From positions 203,900,086 to 203,964,085 of the forward strand of contig CM022302.1 of assembly GCA_011799875.1 (NCBI GenBank): 64,000 bases of DNA, given 5' to 3'. The notes under the pieces were generated by a model that made no database searches, was not told the origin of the DNA, and saw only the letters and a program-made list of their open reading frames with translations. This DNA is from Thinopyrum elongatum (Eukaryota > Streptophyta > Magnoliopsida > Poales > Poaceae). Below are positions 11,823 through 22,909 of this stretch, piece by piece (position 1 is the first letter of the stretch; each line of letters begins with the position of its first letter). The translations under genes and the position numbers were made by a program.

Positions 11823-12770
11823 GCCCTCCCTCCTTTTATCCTGTTTACCAAGTAGATGTGACCCAATGGGGGTGTGAAGACAATATTTTTGTAAAGGCTT
11901 GGCATCTTTAATGTTTTTGCATAATTTTTGTTCCCTCGTGGGGCCTGTCGTTCCCTTTTACTTGCCTTTGTGCTCTACATCGCTAGGACCAAGCCCTGAG
12001 TGTACTGCGACCGTCGCTGGTAAATTAGGAGCGTGCAGGGCTCCGTGAGGTGGTAAGGGATCCCAAGGCGCGATGCTCAAGGAGCCCCCCTTTGACATGT
12101 AAGCAGCTCGTGTTAAGGGAAGACCATGGGCGCTCAACGAGATCGTGAGGGAAAGAGAGTTTGATCTGCGCTAAGAGAGGTTCGTGAAGTATTTTGACTT
12201 AGCTATTTTGGAGTACACGGCTTAGCAGGACGCAGCCTGCGGGATGCACCTCATGAGGTGCTTGCTTGTGAGGCCCCTTGCAGGTACTTGGTGGGGATAA
12301 CGTCATGAAATGCCTCGCGAGGCAGCGCTCGTGAGGCTTCTCGCGGGCCTCTAGAGGAGGCAAAGTACCGCGGCCCATGAGGCTTCCTACGCCCTGCATC
12401 TGTGACAAAGATATGCCTACAAGTTTTTGCAAGTAGTGAGGCGGCTCGCGCTCATGAGGTTGCTTGTGGGTGTCACGCGGGGAGACGAAAGTACCAAAGA
12501 CCTTGGTGAGGTGACGTGCACATGAGCAGGCCCGTGAGTTAGAGCTCAGTCACTTGGGTTTAGTGGCACTGCTGGGTCTGGCCCAAACATAGGCACCATG
12601 TCCAGCCCCCGCTTGCATGATACACACAAGAGATACTACGAACGAGCACACCTCGCGGAGTAGATTTCTTACCTAGCATGCAAAATACTTAGGAAAAGAA
12701 AGTTTTACTGATGCATGAAAGGATCTCATTACATAATAAAAGATACATGTTGTCGCGATGCACAAGGGTC

Positions 12771-12775
12771 AGCTT
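12771..12775. other. Left target-site duplication of G1 (AGCTT)
   Basis: AGCTT lies directly before the G1 LTR start. The same five bases follow the G1 3' LTR at 53255-53259. Five bases is the usual Gypsy TSD length. Confidence 0.85.
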
Positions 12776-12998
12776 AGTCGGCCCAGTGGCAACCAGGGTA
12801 CCATGGGCCATCTGCCTGCGGCCCAGGAAGGGCCCCTTGGCCCAACTCATGAGGCAGCCCACCGGCGGGTGCCGCGAAGCCAACTGCCTTGCGAGGGGCT
12901 TCCCCTGCAAAGGACTTCACCAAAAACCACCATAGCGGCAAGCAGCCTCGCGATGCGCCCTCCCGCGAGGCTTCCCGAGGAGCCCCCGCAGCGCGCAT
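12776..12998 (+). repeat. G1 5' LTR, first part
   Basis: It aligns to the start of G1's 3' LTR (52418 onward): GGCCCAGTGG, CCATCTGCCT, GGAAGGGCCCCTTGGCCCAA. The terminal TG is mutated (AGTCGG against TGTCGG). It breaks off at 12998, where CACTAC begins, and resumes at 46907. Confidence 0.88.
12996..12998. other. Left flank triplet of CACTA (CAT)
   Basis: CAT before CACTAC; the right flank is CGT at 46907-46909. CACTA elements make 3-bp TSDs. A CGT to CAT change is a CpG-type transition, so one original CGT duplication is plausible. Confidence 0.65.
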
Positions 12999-13011
12999 CA
13001 CTACAAAAAAA
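12999..13011 (+). repeat. CACTA left terminal inverted repeat
   Basis: CACTACAAAAAAA, matched by the reverse complement of 46894-46906. Beyond this the ends diverge but keep scattered TGACA/TCATGAC words. Confidence 0.85.
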
Positions 13012-13359
13012 GACACATCTGTGACATTTTGGGCCGAACATTTTTTTCCTGTCATGCTTATGACACTTCTATGACGATAATTGTGACAAAACCCGGTATC
13101 ATCATAGATGTGGTGGGCTCCTACTTCTATGACAAAAAATCATGACAGAAAATGGGCTTTTCGTCCTGGGCGGGCCGGAGACGCAGCTGCATGACATTCT
13201 TTGGGCCGTCCATGACGGAAAAAATCGTGGTAGAAGCGAGGGCGAGGAAAATATCGGGGAGTTCCCGGTTATGGTGGGTGGCCGGGGCGAGCGATGCACT
13301 GTGGTTTGCGCGTTTCTCTCATGTACACGTGTGTGTGCGAGGCGTTGGCTAACTGAACT

Positions 13360-14340
13360 TGTGCGATCGCACGTTACTGAACCCGAGCGATCGATCCCTT
13401 GGCTGTTAACTGAACCCAAGCGATTCATTCGCTGCTGACTGAACCCGAGCGATTCCTTCACTGCTGCTGCTAACTGAACCGAGCGATCGATCACTGCTGC
13501 TGCTTACTGAAGCCAATCGAGCCCCCGTGCGAGACGTAGCCAGTCGGTGTTGGGTTGCCTCTTGATGAACAGTGATCGTTGCTGCCATGCGCGCGGTACG
13601 CAGAATGAGTCGAGACGTGGTGAGTCGAGCCGGTTGGTTGGCTGTGGATGAACAGTTCCCGGTGCGGGTTGGATGAACAGGACCCCGTGGTAGTAGGCCG
13701 TTGCCACTGGATGAACAGGACCCCGAGGAGGCCGCCGCACCCCAGCCGGTTGGGGGTGGATGAACAGGACCCCGTGGAGGCTCTATGAACAGTAGCCGGT
13801 TGAGGCTGGATGAACAGTAGCCCGTGGATGAACAGTAGCTGGTGGAGGCTGGAGGAGGTCGACGGTGGATGAACAGTAGCTCGTGGAGGCTGGAGCGAGG
13901 CAGTAGACGGTGGATGAACAGGACCCCGTTTCGACCGTAGGCGCTCCAACAGAAGTCCGTTTCTTCCGTTTTGCGGTACGCCACACCCCTCCCGATCAAC
14001 AGGACCCCGTTTCGACCGTAGGCACTCAAACAGAAGTTCGTTTCCTCCGTTTTGCGGTACGCCAGACCCTTCCTGATGAACAGGACCCCATTTCGACCGT
14101 ACGCGGTCGAACTGAAGGCCCGTTTCCTCCATTCTGCGGTATGCCAGACCTCGTTTCGGTTGTTCTGTCCAAGCCGGTTGGCTCCCGATGAACACGACGT
14201 ATTCCGTTGCCTCCCGATGAACACGATGCATTCCGTTGCCTCCCCATGAACACGACGCAGTTTCTTCGTTCTGACCCAGCCGGTTGGCTTCCGATGAATA
14301 GGATGCCGTTGCTGCCGTCCATTGCCTCTCCATGTACACC
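13360..14340 (+). repeat. Left subterminal repeat array (GATGAACAG family)
   Basis: About 16 degenerate copies of GATGAACA, often extended as GGATGAACAGGACCCCGT or GGATGAACAGTAGCC, spaced irregularly between about 13563 and 14300. Before them lies a group of CTGAACCCGAGCGAT units (13355-13490). Subterminal repeats in CACTA elements are binding sites for the TnpA-type protein in the maize En/Spm system; by analogy these may be such sites. Long minus-strand ORFs here are repeat artefacts. Confidence 0.8.
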
Positions 14341-14553
14341 AGCCCTGGCCGTACGTATGCGCGAGTACGCGTTCGAGACCCCGCCCGTATGTACGTACGT
14401 GGCTGTATTTTTTGGCATCTGGCTATACGTATGTGTACACGGTTTTGACTGGACTGCCTGAACTGCTACCGCTCCTTACTCGGCCACGGTTCATCATGGC
14501 AGACAGACCGATCGACCGGTATATACACAGAAAATGCTATGTACGCTTCAACC

Positions 14554-14752
14554 GGGTGGGTCCCAACTATCAGGGAGGATAAGGACGCACTTCCTTGCGT
14601 GCGAAGATATAGCTGGTGGGTCCCAGCTGTCAGGGGGAAGAATCATTTTTTCCCGTAATAAGGACGCACTTCCTTGCGTGCAAAGATGTAGCTAGTGGGT
14701 CCCAGCTGTAAGGGGGAGAAACCATTATTTTTCAGGGTAAAAAGGATGCAGT
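14554..14752 (+). repeat. Tandem repeat, three units of about 60-81 bp
   Basis: Units contain GTGGGTCCCAGCTGTCAGGG and AAGGACGCACTTCCTTGCGT. The second and third are close to identical at their cores. Confidence 0.7.
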
Positions 14753-14773
14753 TGCATGAATGCGTCCATGGGC

Positions 14774-15150
14774 ATGGTGCGTCCCCACTGTCAGCCTCTC
14801 CACGTACAGTCATCTTTCGATGACTCTCGTTTGTTGACCACGTTGACCACACCGTGCAGAGTGCACCAAGGCCGGTGGATGACGGCGAGGCCCCAGACTG
14901 GAACGCCGCGGAGATGGGGAAGACGCGGCAGTGGAGTCGCACACAGAGAGGAGTGGGAAACTTGACTTGTTCGGGTGCGGGGTGGGCCTACATTTGGCAG
15001 AGAATAACAGGACGAGCGAAGGAGTGGAGGGATGACCTGGCCGTTGGTGGGGTAGCGTTTCACTGCGAGGCACGCAAAACAGCGCCGCTGGACGTCGGAG
15101 GCTGGAGCAGGCGGTCCCGGCAGCGCTGGGGGAAGAAGACAAGAGATTGA
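14774..15150 (+). repeat. Duplicated subterminal block, copy 1
   Basis: Diverged copy of about 16128-16460: both contain ACTGTCAGCCTCTC, a TTGTTGACCA segment, ACTTGTTCGGGTG and GGGATGACCTGGCC/GGGATGGCCTGGCC. GC-rich, with no supported gene. Confidence 0.65.
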
Positions 15151-16127
15151 AGAAGAAAGCCGGCCGTTGGATGTAAGTCCAACGCCTTGCTTAGGCTTCG
15201 ACCTTTGTATTTTTAATTTTTGCGAAAGTGCTTAGGCTTCGACCTACTAGCCCACATGTCAGCCAATCCATTTGGTTTTTTTAGTACATTTGGTGGGCTG
15301 GGTGAAACAATGATGTAGCGTCTATGCAGCCCATTTATATATTATGTTAGAATTTAAAGCCCATTTGCATTTTTCTCAAAATCCGCGGACTTGCTGGGCT
15401 GGGTGGAAATATCATGTTGGGTTGGACGGAGAAATGTTATAAAAACATAAACACATGATTGCACGTCTATTACTGCATTGGTCAGTAAAATCTTTTTGCA
15501 AGCTTATGTATGCAATCACCAGGAGTTAACTTGCCAAGTTATATACAAACAATTATTATTATTATTTTGTAAGAACTTTCAATTTACGAAATAAAATATC
15601 ATTTTAATTTGATGAGTTAATAGGACGTGGGGTATTATTATTTTTTAGGCTAGACGTGGGATCGTTGAGTTGGTTCTAGGGAAAAGTACTAGGAGAAAAC
15701 TCATATTACATCGAAAAAGAAAGTGGGAGAAAATTCAGATATAGGATAAATAAAAACAAAAAATAAAGGAAGTGGGAAGGTCTATACAATGGTTGGACGA
15801 ATGACAGGTTTAACAGAACCTTATGTTGTTTCTATTATATATATGTAATAAAATAAGATATAAATATAAATATATATACTATTATAGAAGGGAAAACTTA
15901 GGTTCAGTTTTGCATTCTTATAGAAAAATAGAACTGAGCTGTGCGTCGTCTTGAAAAAACAAACATAACTTGGGCTACTGATGTTATAGACAAGCTAGGC
16001 TGGGAGGCCCAGAGGCCGCTTGATACCTGCTGGACCCCAAAAAAAAGTTGAAACCAGCTGGATCAACTGTGTCTGCATGTCGTGGGCTGCGCATGTTAAA
16101 TAACAAAACCTAGGCCATGGACCTGGT
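15151..16127. other. AT-rich CACTA interior, nothing recognised
   Basis: No ORF with support. It contains short AT-rich stretches (about 15530-15920) and a repeated GCTTAGGCTTCGACCT phrase near 15190 and 15229. Confidence 0.5.
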
Positions 16128-16460
16128 GGGCTCGGGACTGTCAGCCTCTCGACGAACAGTCGTCTCCCGATTCCTCTCGTTTTGTTGACCATGTTGGGAA
16201 CGACAGACGGCGGCGCCGCGGAGAGAGCACCAAGGCGGAGGACGACATCGAGACCTCGGACCGAACGAACCAGAGCTGGGGAAGACGCAGGCGGAGGGGA
16301 GCACGAGGGTTGACTTGTTCGGGTGTAGGGTGGGCCGGTGGAGCTGCCGCCGTCGGAGAATGTGTGGGAGTAGAGGGATGGCCTGGCCAGCACCATAGGC
16401 TAGGATAGGTCACCGAGGCGTGCGCGGCAGCGCCACCAGCCGCTGTAGGAAGAGGACAAA
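16128..16460 (+). repeat. Duplicated subterminal block, copy 2
   Basis: Partner of 14774-15150 (see there). ORFs on the minus strand in this stretch appear in both copies in different frames, so they are not taken as genes. Confidence 0.6.
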
Positions 16461-16750
16461 AGATTGAACAAAATAAAGAAAACAAATGGATAGGTGGTTG
16501 GTCCCAGATGTCTGTGTACGAGACCTGCTGGGTCCACCTGAGAAGGGGAATATGTTGGGAGGAAGGAGATTCAAAGCATGGCAGCCCAGTGAACTAATTA
16601 AATACATAAGCAAATAGCCACTAAAAATAAGCAAACAGGTTAATGGGTTCTTAGACGAAATATTTCGGACAAAATAGATAATTACGACGCATAGGATAAT
16701 GCATGAAACACTCAGATGATAAAGGTGCTTAAACAGATAAAGTACATCAT

Positions 16751-17380
16751 CTAGACCTTCCTGGCACGCTTGATCATGACACTGCAGGTGTCCGTGTACT
16801 CGTCGGTTACGGGAAGCAGACACGCCCTCATGTCCAAGATCCGCCTGTTCATGTTGTAGCATGCGTATGCGTCCTTGGCCGTGTAGGTTATGTAGGCTAG
16901 ATTCAGAGGTACCTCCTACGTGTTCAGGTTCTTGGTATCGACGTCTTCTTTCATGTTGGCGTAGCTGGGGTCGATGATGGTCGCGGCAAGGTCAACCACG
17001 GAGTCCTTCTCCTGCCCGTTGCCGATGATCTTGTATTGCTTCTGGATGTCGACAAGCTTGTTGCACCAGATGCTCCAGAACCTCTGGTGGCCCTACAGTA
17101 GTGGTAGACAAGAACCTTGTCCCGCACGCATACCTGGGCGACGGCGATCCGCTGGTCCCTGTCAGGAGACGATTGGATGGGCACAAGGCCTAGTCCCGCG
17201 ACCTTGTGCTTTCTCCTCCTGTGGGTACTGCTTGAACTTGGCGAGGCAGAGCTTCACCGTGTCCGGATCATTGGTGCACATCACTTTCAACTTGGTGCTG
17301 CCATGGCTTTGAACGGCAAACTCAAAGGTGAACTCCTTGCTGAAGTCCATATCCAGCAGGCTCACCCCTTGGATCGCCAT
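16751..17380 (-). pseudogene. WRN-type 3'-5' exonuclease-like gene fragment
   Basis: Minus-strand ATG at 17378-17380 (MAIQGVSLLDMDF) opens a frame with KEFTFEFAVQSHGSTKLKV. A frameshift near 17205 leads to DQRIAVAQVCVRDKVLVYHY, and another near 17090 to VDIQKQYKI, EKDSVVDLAATIIDPSY and, after a stop near 16898, YITYTAKDAYACYNMNRRI, ending at 16751. The order matches the plant RNase H-like 3'-5' exonuclease (DNA_pol_A_exo1, Werner-like) family. The final block is exonuclease motif III. Motif I, normally D-x-E, reads LGLVP, and motif II lies in a deleted part, so no catalytic activity is expected. Probably a host gene copy captured by the CACTA; its own family is often amplified in cereals. Confidence 0.7.
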
Positions 17381-17484
17381 TGGAGTCTCTTCTCACGTAG
17401 AGTTGATGTGGCGGTTCCCGTTTGTGGGGATTGGGGGTAGGGGGGATGAAGACGATCGGTGTGTACTGGGGTACTGGGAGCGGC

Positions 17485-17640
17485 ACCGCCGCAGCAGTAG
17501 TTCATTTTTCCAATCTTGGGGAACTGCAATCAACGGTGAACGAGTGGGTAGGCGGCGGCAGCAGTTCATTTTTCAGCTCTTGGGGAACTGCATCCAACAG
17601 TAAACTGAGTGTGTACAGGCGACAACAGTTACTACACCTC
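17485..17640 (+). repeat. Tandem duplication of about 70-75 bp
   Basis: Two units share AGCAGTTCATTTTTC and CTTGGGGAACTGCA. No gene supported. Confidence 0.7.
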
Positions 17641-17939
17641 CCTCGCTCGCTGCACGCCCGGCAGAACATGCCCCCTCGGGTTCACGAGCGGGTCTATATT
17701 GCTACTGTAATAGCAAGTGTTAGTGGTCACTTTACATAAATTTTATTATCTTTAATTAAAATTTATTCTTAAAACAACCAAAGCATTGGCTCGTTCTATC
17801 AGTGCCATAGGATCAACATGCGCAGCAATTAGAATTATTATTCTCAGGACGCAAATGATCAGCTCATTTGCCGCACTTTCACACAGACAATACTACCAAG
17901 TTTGAACAGCTAGTTATGGTTGCTGTCCTCTGCATCATC

Positions 17940-18110
17940 ATGTCGTGTTTCCCAGCTTGCAAGATTCAGAACCAACCAATATGATTCAAATAATAAGTAA
18001 AACAAAGATGCCTACACATCACAATGATTCCCATCTTGCAAGATTCAGAACCAACCCATTAGATTCAAATAATAATAAATACAACAAAGATGCCTACACA
18101 TCTCAATGAT
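17940..18110 (+). repeat. Tandem duplication of about 77 bp
   Basis: Two units share CTTGCAAGATTCAGAACCAA and CAAAGATGCCTACACATC. AT-rich, non-coding. Confidence 0.75.
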
Positions 18111-18258
18111 TCACAGCTCAGAGCCAATCGTAAGTGTACAACTCAAACATTGTGAGAATGTGAACAAATAAATAAAAATTGATTGATGCTTCATGTAAGC
18201 AATTTGATCCAAGGATTTGCTTAAACATTGAAACCAGTCCTTTTTAAGGCCACACAGG

Positions 18259-18447
18259 TCAAACATTGGCAGCTGAAATATTTTGCATCACTGGTGGCAC
18301 TACCACTTCCAATATATGCACAAGAGGGCCTTCTAGATTTTGAAGTAGTATGTATAGAGCCTCATCCTTAGTATTTAACAAATACACATAGCAGAATCTA
18401 GTGGAATCATCAATCAACGTCCTGAAATATATCTTTCCACCTTGCAC
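18259..18447 (-). pseudogene. Copia integrase core fragment
   Basis: A 62-codon open stretch reading GGKIYFRTLIDDSTRFCYVY and LLNTKDEAL, the part of a Copia rve domain around the second catalytic aspartate. It lies outside the LTR of the adjacent Copia element and has no visible LTR of its own, so it is an older, separate fragment. Confidence 0.7.
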
Positions 18448-18949
18448 ACACGCATAGCACTTTAGAGCCTTTGGATAAAGTGAATCTCATGATTAAATCC
18501 ATCTTGGCTAGCCGTGTCATACAACCCTGGGCGAATGCTTTTGACCATCACAACATCTGTAGTTGAGTATTCCTGTTTGCATAGATAAGAAAGAGCATGA
18601 TCACTATAATATTGGCACTAGTTAAAGCAACATTATTTCCAAAACAAGAAAAGATTGCGATAGAATAGCTTTATTAAAAAAATACAACGTTAGCATAGTA
18701 TGAAAAAGCACAATCATGTTGATAAAGGACAGTACTGACCTGTGTGAGATGACTTTGGGAGATCAAGTTATTCTTCATGTCCCCGTATCTTGCCATGAAG
18801 ACGATTCGTTGACATCCATTAACACCTCAGTGTGGCAGTAGAAGGAGGAGCGTCGACTTATTTCAATCACTTTTTTTGTGCAGTTCAACTAAAATTGAGG
18901 CGCCCGCCAGTTAGAGAGGTGGCCCGCGCCACCTCAACAGTAGGCGTGA

Positions 18950-21124
18950 TGGTTGGGTAACGCAGTAGAAAACAAAAAATTTCCGACCTACGCACCAGCC
19001 CAGGACCACTATGGAGACTGCATACAAGGTTTGATCATTTTCGTTACCGACTCGTAGCGCAGCGGAAGTTGAGTCGATGACGATCGTCGGTGCAGATCCC
19101 CGCAGCTAGGATTTACAACCTCCCAACCGCGAGGATGTACTCCCTCATCCGCCACTCGGACAGCCCTCCGGGAGGCGGTCGGACAGTCCCCCGGACGGTG
19201 TCGTGGACAGCCCTTCGGGAGGACTCACAGAACTCGGACCGTCACTCGGACAGCCCTTCGGGAGGACACTCGAACAGCCCCTCGGGCAAAAGGACGAAAC
19301 TACGACCTCTCTACGGGGTTGCACACATACGGTGCCATCTATCCGGCAGGGCTTCGCCGTCCAGAACTAGTTCCCACCGGAACCCAGACAGCCTTTCGGC
19401 ACTACGAAACTATTTCGTGGGAGGGAGAGAGAATGCCAGATCATGCATGGCTTGTGTGAGAGAGTTGGAGTGGAGTTGGAGAGCACCTCTCCTCCTCCTT
19501 ATATAGTGGTGGAAGGGGTGGAGGGGGCTGAAAATTCAGCCCACTAAACATGGGGAAAACATGTTCCCACAAAACAAGGAGAACATGTTCCCACCAAACA
19601 AGGGAAAAACATGCTCCCTTGTCCATGGTGTTCCCCCATGGGGCCCCACCTTCCTCCCAACACTCTCCACCATTTGTGGGGGCTGCCCCCCACCATGGGG
19701 CCCCCCCCAACATTTTGTCCAGCCACAAGGGGGCTGCTCCCAAAGGGGGCCCCCCAAAAAACAGCCCAAAAACAGCCCCCACGATCCGTGGGATCTTGTC
19801 CCCTCACGCTGGGACAAGATGTTTTCCGCGACTATTATTTCTGAAAAATTCCAGAAGGTCCCAGAACATTTCCGGCACCCTCTAAAATTATCTGGACGCG
19901 CTCTGGAACATTTCCAGTATGGTGGTTTAATTTAAAACCATCTTTGTTTACCCGGTAAACAACTCCGGCAGCTCCGAAACTTTTTTTTCGGTTTTTTCTC
20001 CAGAAAAATTCCAGAAATTACCAGACCAATCTGGCAACCTCCAAAACATTCCCGGTGCTTGCCGAAACCTTTTTGGATCAATGGTTTTATCCGAAACAAC
20101 TTTTTGGTTTTACCGAAACTTTTTCAGTGTTCTCTCTCCGGAACTCTTCCGTTGTCTCCGAAACTTTTCGGTGATTTTCTCTCAGACTCCCTGTCTAGTA
20201 TTCAGCAGATAGATGACCCTTAAGTGTGTGACCCTATAGGTTCGGTGAAGTATAGACATGACACGGAACACCTTCCGATCAATGATCAACATCGGAGCCG
20301 TGGACACCCATATTGACCCCTATACCCACACGAATGAATATTCGAGTGAACCTCCAGTTGCCGTGTGCTATTCCTGTTGCTTCACGATATGTTACAAATA
20401 CCCGAGGTTAGACATGTAGGCATTTCCGTGGATCAACAACTTGTCCACTATGCCAGTTACCTCGTTACCGGTATTGTTCTCTTTTCTCGTTACCGTGTTC
20501 CGGCATCCCTGTGATCAAATCACAAAGTGTCTGGCCAGACGATGATGGATACCGTAACACCGAGAGGGCCCAGAGATATCTCTCCATCGTCGGAGGAGCA
20601 AATCCCAATCTCGAGCTATCAAGTTACTTGACACACTTTTCCATGAACCCGTAAGCCGCCGTAATAGCCACCCATTTACGGATGACGTTTAACAAACCCC
20701 AAAGTTCATGAAGCAAGTATGAAGAAACTCGACTCTCTCATGGTCTAAGGAATTTTGCAAACATTAACCATCTCTGTGTTATTAACCATTAATATGTGAC
20801 GAATGTAACTCATAGCATAACATCAATTTGGGTCGATTCAACACAAATGTTCTTCTAACACTGTGCCCTCAAAATTGCTGGCATAGACATGCCCATGATC
20901 AGGAAAACAGAACCATCATGCAATACTTGAGCTAGTCTTAGAGGCCAGACTAGGAATACATATTACCGTTTATTATTCCACACGTGCATATGAGTCTTCC
21001 TCCGAGCCTCGTTTTATTTGCAGACTCGAGAACCATAGCAGTTATAGCATGGAACATAAACCTAATTATGAACAGGGAGATAATCAATAACATTTATTAT
21101 TGCCTCTAGGGCATATCTCCTACA
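18950..21124 (-). repeat. Copia LTR copy 1 (2175 bp)
   Basis: Minus-strand ends TGTAGG...CCAACCA. A TATA box on the minus strand (CTATATAA) lies at about 19499-19506. The overlapping proline-rich ORFs at 19441-19935 on both strands recur in LTR copy 2 and are repeat sequence, not genes. Confidence 0.87.
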
Positions 21125-22909
21125 GACTCCCACTTGCACTAGAGTCAATAATCTAGTTAATGCTAATGCACTTTACACCTGTGGCACACCGGTGTAAATA
21201 TGCTTCGCTTGTGGTATAGCCTGAATGTTCAACGGATCTGACGACTTCAGCTCCGTGTGTATCTTTGCATATCCTCGCGTTTTCACGCTTTCACAAAAGT
21301 CATATTTTGTGTGGACTTGTCTTGATATGTATGCGAATCACAGGTCGAACCTGGATTCCTCAGACTGAGTTATGGAGCAACTACTTGCAGTAGTGTCCCA
21401 TTGACAAAAGCCATCTTGGAACCATACTAAGTTCATGAATGAACTATATGATTCAACATCTTCTTTGTCGCTTTAAAAGCGGCAACATACTTTGCCTCTG
21501 TTATAGAATTCGCCACAGTAACTTGTTTGAACAAATTCCAACTAACTGTGCCACCATATTGTGTGTTACACAAAACCGTCAATTTAAATCAAAAATCGCA
21601 TGGAGAAATGATGAAGACTGTATCGATGTAACCTTTTACAACGAACTCTTCATGATCTCTACTTGCGAGAAAACTTGTCATCAGTGCTACTATAGTACTC
21701 AATGACCCTTTTTCACTGTTGTCCCTTGATCAATACTTTTGATCACTTTGGTATCTATACTCGCAACAACTTTGGGAGTATTGGACATATCTGGTTGTTA
21801 TACATACCATGGAATACATGATTAATCCAAACACAAGAGTGTGTGGAATCCCCATCATGTATTTTGCTCATCAGTGTTTTTGGGACACCGAGTCTTGCAA
21901 AAACTCTTTCCATGTGACTTCGGCAAGAATCACTCCTTGGCCTTTTAATGCTAAAAGATTTTAGCATCTTGTCAATATGTATTCATTGCTTAGCCCCATT
22001 AGGTAAATCTATCTCCATAGATTATCATGCCTAATATCAAGGCTATTTAGCCCAAGCACTTCATCGAAAAAACTATTTTCAAATGAAGTCCTAATTCGTG
22101 TCAAGAAATTTATTTCCAATTACCAATGTATCAAGCACACAAGGTTTTTAGAAATATTATTATGCTCCCACTTACTTTCTTGAATTACAAGCATCTTCGT
22201 TACCCATTGATGAAGTCAAAACCCTTTTAACCATTTCATCAAAACACAAAGATTCCAACTCCATTTTGCTCTCTTCTGTCCATTGCTGGAACTCTGAAGT
22301 TTGCATACTTACTAGCATCCTCTGGATTGACAAAATACCTTGGACTGTAACACATGCAAGTCCTTGGTTTCATTTCCATCAGGTGGAAATCCTTTTGTCA
22401 TCCATTGTTTTATATCTCATGATATGAAATATGTATTAATTGCTAGTTCAACCCGAACCGACTTTAAGCATCGCTACGGTGAAGCAACCTCATCGTAGTC
22501 AACTCCTTGAACTTGTATATTGCAACAAGTCGAGCTTTATGGATAAAACATTTTTATTCGTATCAGTTATAGTTCCATAAATATTCGTCAGACTCTAAGT
22601 CTTCCGAAAGGTGTATCAAGGTTTTAATCTTGAATCACTTATATGGAAACTATCTCGGATAGTATTGGCATTTAGCCAATTCTGGAGTCAGGGCCCATCA
22701 ACGCTTCCTTGTGTATCGTAGGTATACTGTTGTCTAACAACAATATCTCGTTTGCGCACCTGAGAGGTTTGCACGAGCCTTGCCTACGTGGTTCAACTGC
22801 AAGTTCGACCGAAGTCCATACATTTTATTGTAGAGACTTCCGTATCAGTCGCAGTAGGAAACTCTGGAATTACTTCCAAGGTCTCTTTCCTTTGACCTGA
22901 TGACGAAGA
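21125..22909 (-). pseudogene. Copia pol remnant, copy 1 (RNase H, RT, integrase tail)
   Basis: It begins with the purine tract, then runs upstream (minus strand) through degenerate RNase H (about 21430-21705) and RT into the end of integrase. It stops abruptly at GACGAAGAT, directly against LTR copy 2. The same sequence in copy 2 continues for more than 1.2 kb past this point. Confidence 0.78.

Larger units (their letters stand above)
11048..12775 (+). mobile_element. Older Gypsy-related fragment, left piece
   Basis: This carries a GC-rich accessory ORF end (to 11822) and its 3' region. The 3' region from 11823 is similar to the reverse complement of G1's antisense block 50530-51380 (shared phrases around TCAGTCACTTGGGTTTAGTG and GTGCTCTACATC), so it is the same kind of element in opposite orientation. 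The fragment continues at 53255 after G1's insertion. Its other end is not visible. Confidence 0.65.

Noticed and set aside
13406..14418. Long minus-strand ORFs (up to 282 codons)
   Set aside because: They are read-through of the GATGAACAG subterminal repeat; the same repeats give ORFs in several frames.
19441..19935. Overlapping proline/glycine-rich ORFs on both strands (again at 23400-23894)
   Set aside because: They occur in both Copia LTR copies, come from GGGGCCCC/CCCCAACA-type low-complexity LTR sequence and have no family resemblance.
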